Assembly (NCBI GenBank): GCA_958426425.1
Contig: CATZYY010000128.1
Span: forward strand, 1 to 6,880
Source of the DNA: an uncultured Oscillospiraceae bacterium
GTDB lineage: Bacteria > Bacillota > Clostridia > Oscillospirales > Oscillospiraceae
DNA length: 6,880 nucleotides
Direction of reading: 5' to 3'
Program-made: the position numbers and the translations under genes
The notes under the pieces: model-generated
What the model was told of the DNA's origin: nothing
What the model saw: the letters and a program-made list of their open reading frames with translations, nothing else
The model's database searches: none
Part shown: piece after piece, positions 1 to 5,088 of the stretch
How the letters are laid out: every line of letters starts with the position of its first letter
How positions within the stretch are numbered: the first letter of the stretch is position 1

Positions 1-617
1 CTCTCGGTGTGGTAGGTTCCGCTGGTGTAGGTCTCCGGCACCGCGGGGATGTAGCCCTCCCGGATGTCCACGCCGTAAAAGTCTGCGAACCAGTCAATAA
101 AAGCGTCAAAAGTGGCCAGCACGCCGTCATCGTAGTTTCCGGCGGCAAAATCGCTCTCCAGGTAGTAGGACTGCATGGAGGTAAAATCATCCACATAGCT
201 GCCAAGGCCGTCACCCACCACCACGCAGTAGTCGCCCTGCAATCCGCTTTGGGAGATGTTGTCCAGGGCCAGCACCATCACCACGCCGTTGTTCCGCTCC
301 GCGGAGCCCACGCCGTAGGTGTTGCCCAGGTCCAGGGCGTACTCCAGAATATCCTGCCCGTCGGTGGTATCCACCGTGACAGTGAGAATCTGGGCGCCGG
401 TCTGGGCAAACAGGGAGGCGTTCATGGCATCCATGTGCTCCATGGTCTTGTCAGTCAGCACCCCGGCATGGTCGTAGGTATACGTATACGTGCCCACAAT
501 GGCGGTGGAGGGCGCGTCGGCGCTGTTGGGCTTGCGCGCCTGCCCCAGGGCGATACCTGCCGCAATGGCCAGCACCATGACAATGACCGCCACGCTTCGT
601 TTTTGAAAAATTTTCAT
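1..617 (-). CDS. TPM-domain (YgcG-like) membrane-anchored protein, C-terminal part cut by window edge
   Basis: The reading frame is open from an ATG at 617 to the window edge, giving the first 205 residues. A basic start (MKIFQKR) leads into a hydrophobic segment at about residues 8-25, which is either a signal peptide or a membrane anchor. The domain at about residues 45-185 matches the TPM fold family: a hydrophobic strand ending QILTVTVDT, the core NNGVVMVLAL (109-118), GDGLG (135-139), and the late YLESDFAAGNYDDGV (152-166). TPM domains occur as envelope proteins; some members were reported as phosphatases, and in others the domain serves photosystem II repair. A catalytic activity here is not shown. 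The start is supported by GAGGA ten bases upstream. The gene lies 223 bases downstream of the TelA gene on the same strand, which fits a shared envelope or stress role by inference. What follows the domain, for example a Gly-rich tail or second membrane segment, is outside the window. Confidence 0.85.
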   Translation of the reverse strand, partial: MKIFQKRSVAVIVMVLAIAAGIALGQARKPNSADAPSTAIVGTYTYTYDHAGVLTDKTMEHMDAMNASLFAQTGAQILTVTVDTTDGQDILEYALDLGNTYGVGSAERNNGVVMVLALDNISQSGLQGDYCVVVGDGLGSYVDDFTSMQSYYLESDFAAGNYDDGVLATFDAFIDWFADFYGVDIREGYIPAVPETYTSGTYHTE

Positions 618-697
618 AGGCAATGATTCCTCTTTTATGGATGCAATGAGAAAGGGATGCAAAAGAACCGTCCGGGAAGGGGGAGCAGGCAGACTCT

Positions 698-711
698 GCG
701 GCACGTGCCGC
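698..711. repeat. 14-bp perfect palindrome in the telA-TPM gap
   Basis: GCGGCACGTGCCGC is its own reverse complement, centred on CACGTG. It lies about 80 bases upstream of the TPM start codon. It could be a dimeric repressor operator, or a 5-bp RNA hairpin with a 4-base loop. No good sigma-A promoter is visible beside it, so a regulatory role is only a suggestion. Confidence 0.4.
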
Positions 712-773
712 TGCGGTCCCGGGCGTCACGGGCCTTGACCCACCCAACGGTGCATGCGTTCTCTCCGCCTCTC

Positions 774-800
774 CCCACCGGACCCACCGGACCCGCCGGG
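774..800. repeat. Three tandem copies of a 9-base unit
   Basis: The unit CCCACCGGA occurs twice exactly (774-782 and 783-791), and a third copy (792-800) differs at two positions (CCCGCCGGG). The array lies in the non-coding gap just past the telA hairpin. It probably arose by slippage in GC-rich DNA; no function is evident. Confidence 0.6.
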
Positions 801-804
801 GACC

Positions 805-835
805 CCGGAGCTGGACCATCTGGGCGCAGCTCCGG
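805..835 (-). terminator. Hairpin just after telA stop, possible weak terminator
   Basis: A perfect 9-bp inverted repeat, CCGGAGCTG (805-813) and CAGCTCCGG (827-835), encloses a 13-base loop and begins six bases past the telA stop codon. No U-run follows on the minus strand. It may therefore be an RNA 3'-end stabiliser or a partial terminator rather than a standard intrinsic terminator. A second palindrome, CCGGGGACCCCGG at 796-808, overlaps its left arm, so the two folds exclude each other. The rest of the 618-840 gap holds the palindrome at 698-711, the 9-base repeats, and no convincing promoter. Confidence 0.45.
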
Positions 836-840
836 TATTC

Positions 841-2031
841 TTACCCTCTCAGCTCCATCAGCTTCTGCTTCAGCTCGCCCTCAATCCGGCCCAGCTCCGC
901 CTCGGCGGCCTTGCGCTTGGCGGCGCCTTCCTTCTGGATGTTCAGCACCTCGTCCAGCGTGGAAATCAGCTGCGCATTTGTGTGCTGGAGGGTTTCGATG
1001 TCCACCACGCTGCGCTCGGCCTCCTTGGCGGTGGCCACGGTACCCATTTTCAGCATGTCGGCGTTCTTTTTCAGCAGCTCGTTGGTCATCTCCGTCACGG
1101 CGCTTTGAGCCGCTGTGGCCTGACGGCTGTGCTCCAGGCCCAGGGCCAGCACCATCTGGCTTTTCCACAGGGGGATGGTGTTCACCAGAGAGGACTGAAT
1201 CTTCTCCACCATCAGCGTGTCGTTGTTCTGGATCAGGCGGGTCTGAGGGCCCATCTGAACGGAGATGATCCGGGTCAGCTCCAGGTCGTGGAGCTTCTTT
1301 TCAAACCGCTCGCACATCTGGGCAAGGTCGTTGTAGGCCTGGGCGTCCTCCTGGGCGCCGGTCTGCTCCGCCTTGGCCTTCAGGGCCGGCAGGTCCTGGG
1401 CGCGGACCTGCTCCAGCTTCTTCTTGCCGGCCAGAATGTACATGGTCAGTTCCTTGTAGTACTTCAGGTTCAGCTCGTACATCTGGTCCAGCATGGCCAC
1501 GTCTTTCATCAGCGTCACCTGGTGCTGCTCCAGCTCCCGGGCGATCTTGTCCACGTTGGTCTCCACCTTGGCGTACTGGGCCTTCATGGCCTCCAGCTTG
1601 CTGCCGGTCTTTTTAAAGAGGCCGAACAGGCCCTTCTTCTCCTCTTCCTCGCCGAAGCCCTTCAGCTCCACCACCAGCTCGGAGAGGGACTTGCCCACCT
1701 CGCCCAGGTCCTTGGTGCGGACGGAGTTCAGTGCGTTTTCGGAGAAGCCCGCCACATTTTTCTGGGCAGCGGCGCCGTACTGGAGAATCATGTTGGAATC
1801 GGTAATATCGATTTTCTTGGCAAAGTCCTCCACCGCCTTCTTTTCCGCGTCGCTGAGCAGGCTGTCATCCAGCTTCACCGGTTCGGCGGCGGGCTTGGCG
1901 GGCTCCGCGGCGGGAGCCGCCGGGGCAGCGGGAGCGCTGGGGTCCAGGGTCAGCTGGGGCACCTCCTCCGCCGCGGCGGTCTGAGTGGGCTCCAACGTCA
2001 GTTCCGGCATCAAATTCTTGTCTTCCGTCAT
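841..2031 (-). CDS. TelA-family (toxic anion resistance) protein
   Basis: This is a 396-residue cytoplasmic protein without a membrane segment. Residues 1-55 are an Ala/Pro-rich, low-complexity extension. The TelA domain fills about residues 55-396 and is mostly long helices with coiled-coil character, such as 145-170 and 360-395. Family-like stretches include LDQMYELNLKYYKELTMYI (181-199), ELTRIISVQMGPQTRLIQNN (251-270) and SLVNTIPLWKSQMVLALGLE (281-300). The family is named for plasmid tellurite-resistance genes, but chromosomal members such as B. subtilis YaaN and YceH are general stress or envelope proteins, and no enzymatic activity is established. The start at 2031 is supported by GGAGG eight bases upstream; the stop is TAA at 841. 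It follows the XpaC-like gene by 42 bases and is almost certainly cotranscribed with it from the promoter at 2819-2847. An oddity is the duplicated short motif PELTLEP (9-15) and PQLTLDP (25-31) in the disordered N-terminus. Confidence 0.93.
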   Translation of the reverse strand: MTEDKNLMPELTLEPTQTAAAEEVPQLTLDPSAPAAPAAPAAEPAKPAAEPVKLDDSLLSDAEKKAVEDFAKKIDITDSNMILQYGAAAQKNVAGFSENALNSVRTKDLGEVGKSLSELVVELKGFGEEEEKKGLFGLFKKTGSKLEAMKAQYAKVETNVDKIARELEQHQVTLMKDVAMLDQMYELNLKYYKELTMYILAGKKKLEQVRAQDLPALKAKAEQTGAQEDAQAYNDLAQMCERFEKKLHDLELTRIISVQMGPQTRLIQNNDTLMVEKIQSSLVNTIPLWKSQMVLALGLEHSRQATAAQSAVTEMTNELLKKNADMLKMGTVATAKEAERSVVDIETLQHTNAQLISTLDEVLNIQKEGAAKRKAAEAELGRIEGELKQKLMELRG

Positions 2032-2073
2032 GGTTATATCCTCCGTTCATTCTGGCGGTCAATACACGTCCGT

Positions 2074-2778
2074 TTACAGCTCCAGCCTGATATCCGGGTC
2101 CTCCTTGGGAATGCTCTCGGCCTTAAGAGGCTGCTCCGTCAAACCCTCCCGAGCCATCATGTTCTCCAGCACGGTGATGTCTGTGGAGATGTCCAGGGCC
2201 TCGGCGCCGTAAAGGCTGTCCAGCTGCTTTTCAAAGGCGGCCACGATGGTGCGCATCATGCCCTCCACCTTGGCAAGGGTAGTGTCAATGTTCTCCCCCG
2301 ACACCCCGGCGCCGCTCATACGGTCGTAGGTGTTAAGGAGCTTCAGGGTGGTGGGCAGGTAATAGTCCATGAATTTCCGGATCTGGGGCAGCTTGCCCGG
2401 GTCCCGCTTCACCTCGTCGAAGATCTTCTGGGACACCTGCTCCAGCCGGACGATATCGGCGGAGATGCCGGGGTCGGCGATATTGTCGTCCAGCCGCTTC
2501 ATCTCGGCGATGGCCAGACGTCCGTCCTTGAGCATCTTATCCAGCTCCGCGTTGCCGGTGGAGGGCTCCGCCTCCTGCTTGGGCGCCGCCGGAGCCTCCT
2601 CCGCCTGCCCCAGCGCACCGCTCCGGCACAGGGCGCCCACCAGCAGGAATACCACCCCGGAGGCCGCCGCGGCCAGAAGGTAGTGCATGGGCTCGTACAG
2701 CGGCACCAGCAGTCCGCAGGCCAGCCACACCGCCGCCACCGCGTAAAAGGGCGCCACAGATTTTCGTTTGGTTGCCAT
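2074..2778 (-). CDS. XpaC-like membrane protein (5-bromo-4-chloroindolyl phosphate hydrolysis family)
   Basis: The protein has 234 residues. Two hydrophobic segments at about residues 10-28 and 32-51 form an N-terminal hairpin in the membrane. A short Ala/Pro/Glu linker (56-75) follows, then a soluble helical domain. The family core is GKLPQIRKFMDYYLPTTLKL (128-147) followed by LNTYDRM, which closely matches XpaC proteins. XpaC was named from an X-phos hydrolysis phenotype in Bacillus; whether it is itself an enzyme is uncertain. The start at 2778 is chosen because AAAGGAGG lies eight bases upstream. An earlier in-frame ATG at 2847 lies within the promoter -35 region and upstream of the likely transcription start. 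It is the first gene after a strong promoter and is followed 42 bases later by the telA-like gene, the same pairing as xpaC-yaaN in B. subtilis. The C-terminus ends in a short acidic tail, EDPDIRLEL. Confidence 0.9.
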   Translation of the reverse strand: MATKRKSVAPFYAVAAVWLACGLLVPLYEPMHYLLAAAASGVVFLLVGALCRSGALGQAEEAPAAPKQEAEPSTGNAELDKMLKDGRLAIAEMKRLDDNIADPGISADIVRLEQVSQKIFDEVKRDPGKLPQIRKFMDYYLPTTLKLLNTYDRMSGAGVSGENIDTTLAKVEGMMRTIVAAFEKQLDSLYGAEALDISTDITVLENMMAREGLTEQPLKAESIPKEDPDIRLEL

Positions 2779-2818
2779 AGCAGGGCCTCCTTTGTCAAAA
2801 CCCTTTGGGAATGATGGT

Positions 2819-2847
2819 ATTATACCCCCGGGAGGAACAACGGTCAA
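2819..2847 (-). promoter_or_regulatory. Sigma-A type promoter of the xpaC-telA operon
   Basis: On the minus strand a -35 box TTGACC (2847-2842) and a perfect -10 box TATAAT (2824-2819) are separated by exactly 17 bases. The predicted start of transcription is near 2812, giving a leader of about 33 bases that contains the AAAGGAGG site of the XpaC-like gene. This is the only near-consensus promoter I can find in the window. Confidence 0.88.
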
Positions 2848-2860
2848 CGTAAAATCCCGG

Positions 2861-2900
2861 AAAACAACAACCGCGAAGACCAGGGTGGTCTCCGCGGTTG
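2861..2900 (-). terminator. Rho-independent terminator of the DUF6512-like gene
   Basis: The arms 2868-2881 and 2887-2900 pair over 14 positions with one mismatch (2876/2892) around a 5-base loop. On the minus strand the stem is followed by TTGTTTT (2867-2861). It lies 14 bases past the stop codon of the upstream gene and only 14 bases before the -35 box of the xpaC-telA promoter, so it separates the two transcription units. Confidence 0.88.
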
Positions 2901-2913
2901 GGAGGAATGTGTG

Positions 2914-3450
2914 TCATGAGATGCCGTAGCCGCCGGTCAACGGGTCCTGCCACAGGCCCAACATCGGCGGATGGAAGGTGAAATACACGAATAAAAAGGC
3001 CAGACCCCACAGCACCAGCAGCCCCAGTACCTGCTGATAGCCGCTGTTCCACCGGCCCCGACGCAGCAAACGGGCATCCAGCGCAAAGGCAGCCAAAGCG
3101 GCCAGGAAAAAGATCGTCACGTCTACCAAGGCCACATCCCGGCCCAGGACGCCGGTATAGGTATAAAACAGTATTGGAATCAGTGCCAGACCCACCAGGG
3201 TGCTGACGGCCCGAACTGCCAGAAAATTTGGATACTGCCGTCCCAAAGCAATCACCTGGACCACAGAGAATACAAACATGGGGAAAAACAACAGTTTCAT
3301 ATGCTCCCAGGTTGACTCGTTCACAGCGGAAAAAGCCGCCGCCAGGGTACTGCCGCCGCTCCACTCGTAGACGAAATGCAGCAGAGACCCAGCTGCCGCA
3401 GTAAATAAAAAGCCCGCCAGGGACCAGAAAAAGAGCTGCCTGCGCATCAT
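2914..3450 (-). CDS. DUF6512-like integral membrane protein
   Basis: This is a 178-residue protein with about five hydrophobic segments, at roughly residues 7-27, 50-70, 80-100, 108-127 and 139-160. A charged signature SAVNESTWEHMKLLFFP (41-57) precedes the second segment, and the C-terminus has FHPPMLGLWQDPLTGGYGI (159-177). Both resemble conserved features I associate with the uncharacterised Firmicute family DUF6512. The assignment is from memory of the family and the function is unknown. The ribosome binding site AAGGAGG lies three bases from the first ATG (3450) and six from the second ATG directly after it (3447), so the true start may be the second, removing one residue. The gene is bounded downstream by a terminator and upstream by an unusual structured stretch ending in a U-run. 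It has no strong promoter of its own; a TATAAA at 3505-3500 has no good -35 partner. Confidence 0.82.
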   Translation of the reverse strand: MMRRQLFFWSLAGFLFTAAAGSLLHFVYEWSGGSTLAAAFSAVNESTWEHMKLLFFPMFVFSVVQVIALGRQYPNFLAVRAVSTLVGLALIPILFYTYTGVLGRDVALVDVTIFFLAALAAFALDARLLRRGRWNSGYQQVLGLLVLWGLAFLFVYFTFHPPMLGLWQDPLTGGYGIS

Positions 3451-3467
3451 GCCCCTCCTTATCAGCT

Positions 3468-3592
3468 AAAAAAGGCCGCGACATTTGCCGCGATCCCAGT
3501 TTATACGGAATCTGGAAGGTTTATGCATCCAAGCAGGAGCGTATTTACGCAGGGCGAGGGTCATCCGTACAGACGCGGCAAATCGCATGCCG
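3468..3592 (-). other. Candidate structured RNA or repeated element upstream of the DUF6512-like gene
   Basis: Several complementary pairs are nested here. The outer stem is ATTTGCCGCG (3483-3492) with CGCGGCAAAT (3574-3583), extended by GCG/CGC (3478-3480, 3584-3586) past a 2-base bulge. Inside it TATACGGA (3502-3509) pairs with TCCGTACA (3564-3571), with one G-U pair on the minus strand. Inside that are two small hairpins, TGGA/TCCA (3513-3516, 3528-3531) and GCGT/ACGC (3539-3542, 3547-3550). On the minus strand the outer stem ends in GGCC and six U residues (3473-3468), 8 bases before the AAGGAGG of the next gene. The layout resembles a leader attenuator or terminator, but could equally be a mobile palindromic repeat. 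The class is not one I recognise. Confidence 0.45.
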
Positions 3593-3596
3593 GCAG

Positions 3597-3626
3597 AGAC
3601 GGCGCGGACTTTCGTCCGCGCCGTCT
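3597..3626 (-). terminator. 13-bp perfect hairpin after azlD
   Basis: The arms AGACGGCGCGGAC (3597-3609) and GTCCGCGCCGTCT (3614-3626) are perfectly complementary. On the minus strand the loop reads GAAA, a stable GNRA-type tetraloop. It starts six bases past the azlD stop codon. No U-run follows, so it is probably a 3'-end stabilising or inefficient terminating hairpin for azlCD. The structured stretch at 3468-3592 lies immediately downstream and does end in U residues. Confidence 0.6.
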
Positions 3627-3632
3627 GTATCT

Positions 3633-3968
3633 CTATGCAAATACCAGCTGCACCAGCAGCATGTAAACCGCCGTACCGGCAGCAATGGAAAGCAGGACAT
3701 TGCCTTTCCACCAGTGGAGGGCGGCGGTAACGGCCACGGCGATCAGCTCCGGGGCCCCATGGGGTGCCGCGGTCCATTGGACGCTTTTCAGGCAGTAGAC
3801 CACCAGCAATCCCATCATGGCCGGCGGCAGCACTCGTCCCAGGTACGCCACCACCGGCGGCGGGTCCCGTTTCTCCGGGAACAGCCAGAAGGGCAGCCAC
3901 CTTGTCAGCTGGGTCCCGGCGGCCACCGCCAGGATGATGCCCAGAGTCTGCATGGGTGTCAGGGTCAT
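3633..3968 (-). CDS. azlD: AzlD-family branched-chain amino acid transport subunit
   Basis: This small hydrophobic protein of 111 residues has the usual length of AzlD. It has about four membrane segments, at roughly residues 7-24, 40-60, 71-86 and 90-110. The early TRWLPFWLFPEKRDPP (22-37) matches the TR-x-LP-F pattern of the family, and GRVLPPAMMGLLVVYCLK (44-61) is also typical. AzlD forms a two-component exporter with AzlC in the cytoplasmic membrane; the B. subtilis pair confers resistance to 4-azaleucine and homologues export branched-chain amino acids. The ATG at 3968 overlaps the TGA of azlC by four bases (ATGA), indicating translational coupling. Longer in-frame starts would extend into azlC and are not needed. 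The stop is TAG at 3633. Confidence 0.92.
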   Translation of the reverse strand: MTLTPMQTLGIILAVAAGTQLTRWLPFWLFPEKRDPPPVVAYLGRVLPPAMMGLLVVYCLKSVQWTAAPHGAPELIAVAVTAALHWWKGNVLLSIAAGTAVYMLLVQLVFA

Positions 3969-4690
3969 GGCGCCGCCTCCTCTCCGCCGTCCCGCCGGTC
4001 CAGCCTGTGACGCAGTACCACCAGCAGCACCAGGATCAGTGCCATGGCGGGGATCACCAGATTGTCCGCCCCGAACAGCGCCAGCGCCGCGGCGGCGCAG
4101 GCCATGCCCAGCACCCCGGCGGGGCGGCGGGAGCGCTTTTTCCACTGCTCCAGAAACAGCACCACGAACAGCGCCGTCAGGGCGAAGTCCAGTCCCGTGG
4201 TGTCAAAGGTAATGAGGTTCCCCACCAGGCCTCCCAGGGCCGTGCCGGCAATCCAGTAGGAATAGTCCAGCAGGGAAATCCAGAAGTAGAAATCCCGGCG
4301 GGCCACCCCCTCCGGCGGGTCCAGGGTGGACACCAGGGAGAAGGTCTCGTCACACAGCACGTAAATCAGGAAGGGCCGCACCTTGCCCAGGCCCCGGTAC
4401 TTGTCCAGCAGGCTCAATCCGTAAAAAATGTGGCGGGCATTGACCATCACCGACAGCAAAAAGGCCTGGAGAGGGTCAAAAGCAGCGGTCAGCAGCGTAA
4501 TGGCCACAAACTGCATACTGCCCCCGAAGGCAATGGCGCTCATGAGGACCGACCAGAGTGGGCCGTACCCCTTGGTCTCCATCAGCACCCCGTAGGCCAC
4601 CCCCAGGCACAAAAATCCCGTCAGCACCGGCACCGTGGCTGGGAAGGCCGCCCGCAGCGCCGCCCGGCGGGGCGAGGCCGTCTGTTCCAT
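3965..4690 (-). CDS. azlC: AzlC-family branched-chain amino acid exporter, large subunit
   Basis: The protein has 241 residues, the usual AzlC length, with multiple membrane segments. Family hallmarks are all present: FGGSMQF (55-61), VNARHIFYG (83-91), LCDETF (112-117), and LDFALTALFVVLFLEQWK (167-184), followed by a hydrophobic C-terminal pair of segments and a charged tail (227-241). It is expected to be the main transport subunit of an AzlCD complex exporting branched-chain or related amino acids; the actual substrate cannot be read from the sequence. The start at 4690 is supported by GGAGG seven bases upstream. The stop overlaps the azlD start. No promoter is apparent in the 85 bases separating it from the acetyltransferase gene, which hold a hairpin with a short U-tract, so expression may depend on read-through from argS or on a weak internal promoter. 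Confidence 0.94.
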   Translation of the reverse strand: MEQTASPRRAALRAAFPATVPVLTGFLCLGVAYGVLMETKGYGPLWSVLMSAIAFGGSMQFVAITLLTAAFDPLQAFLLSVMVNARHIFYGLSLLDKYRGLGKVRPFLIYVLCDETFSLVSTLDPPEGVARRDFYFWISLLDYSYWIAGTALGGLVGNLITFDTTGLDFALTALFVVLFLEQWKKRSRRPAGVLGMACAAAALALFGADNLVIPAMALILVLLVVLRHRLDRRDGGEEAAP

Positions 4691-4720
4691 ATAACTCCCT
4701 CCTGTCTCCTCTTCAGCAGG

Positions 4721-4750
4721 AAAACGGCGGGGACGGCAGGTCCCCGCCGT
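4721..4750 (-). terminator. Terminator-like hairpin between the acetyltransferase gene and azlC
   Basis: The arms ACGGCGGGGAC (4724-4734) and GTCCCCGCCGT (4740-4750) pair perfectly over 11 bp around a 5-base loop. On the minus strand the stem runs into TTTTCC (4724-4719), a short U-tract, so termination may be partial. A competing 8-bp pairing, GGGACGGC (4730-4737) with GCCGTCCC (4746-4753), shares most of the same bases. The hairpin lies 25 bases past the acetyltransferase stop and 30 bases before the azlC start. Confidence 0.72.
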
Positions 4751-4775
4751 CCCGGCGCTTCATCTTTTTAAGGGT

Positions 4776-5045
4776 TCAGCCCCGCAACAGGTCTGCCTCC
4801 TCCGGGTGGCGCTCAAACCAGGCCTTGGCATAGGAGCACACCGCCCGGGCCTGTTTGTGTTCTCCCCGAATCTGGTCCACGGCGGCGCGGACCAACTGGC
4901 CCGCCACCCCCTGTCCCCGCAGGGAATCGTCCACAAAGGTATGGTCGATGACCGCCACGCCGTCCTCCTCCGGGAAGGTGATCTCAGCAATCAGCTCTCC
5001 GTCTTTTTCCGCATAGATGCGGCCGGTCTCTTTCTGAAATTCCAT
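4776..5045 (-). CDS. Small GNAT_2-type N-acetyltransferase (YjdJ/GTL3B-like)
   Basis: This 89-residue protein has the length of the compact single-domain GNAT_2 (PF14542-type) family. It shows the acetyl-CoA binding turn RGQGVAGQLV (43-52, matching R/Q-x-x-G-x-G/A), the preceding strand AVIDHTFVDDSLRG (31-44), and the C-terminal block AVCSYAKAWFERHPEEADLL (68-87). That block contains the family's conserved Cys (Cys70) and the W-x3-HPE pattern. Family members bind acetyl-CoA; the acceptor is generally unknown. The start at 5045 is chosen because GGAGG lies seven bases upstream and the family domain begins there. A longer in-frame start at 5114 would overlap argS and lacks homologous content. 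The gene begins 43 bases after argS and is likely cotranscribed with it. A terminator-like hairpin follows. Confidence 0.88.
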   Translation of the reverse strand: MEFQKETGRIYAEKDGELIAEITFPEEDGVAVIDHTFVDDSLRGQGVAGQLVRAAVDQIRGEHKQARAVCSYAKAWFERHPEEADLLRG

Positions 5046-5088
5046 AGCTTGTCCTCCTGTCAGGTCCCGTTCGCCAGAAAGCGGGCGG

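Noticed and set aside
9..626. A 205-codon plus-strand frame opposite the TPM gene
   Set aside because: It is antisense to a gene with a good start, ribosome binding site and recognisable domain; its His/Val/Gly-rich product looks like a shadow.
754..2814. A 686-codon open frame on the plus strand across both telA and the XpaC-like gene
   Set aside because: It is exactly antisense to two well-supported genes. Its His/Leu/Gly/Gln-rich product is typical of a GC-biased shadow frame, and it has no family resemblance.
2795..3484. A 229-codon minus-strand frame over the DUF6512-like gene
   Set aside because: It overlaps the membrane protein gene in another frame and runs through the terminator and promoter; only the other frame shows membrane segments and family motifs.
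3500..3528. TATAAA (3505-3500, minus) as the promoter of the DUF6512-like gene
   Set aside because: The hexamer at the right spacing upstream is ATGCAT, with no resemblance to TTGACA, and there is no extended -10. It is kept only as a weak possibility.
3485..3730. A plus-strand 81-codon frame, TTG start, across the structured element and the end of azlD
   Set aside because: No ribosome binding site is visible, the start is weak, and it runs antisense into azlD. It could recur in databases if the element is a repeat, but that would not make it a gene.
3466..3900. A minus-strand 144-codon frame overlapping azlD and running through the element
   Set aside because: It is out of frame with azlD, whose product is clear, and the composition of the translated part is not that of a folded domain.
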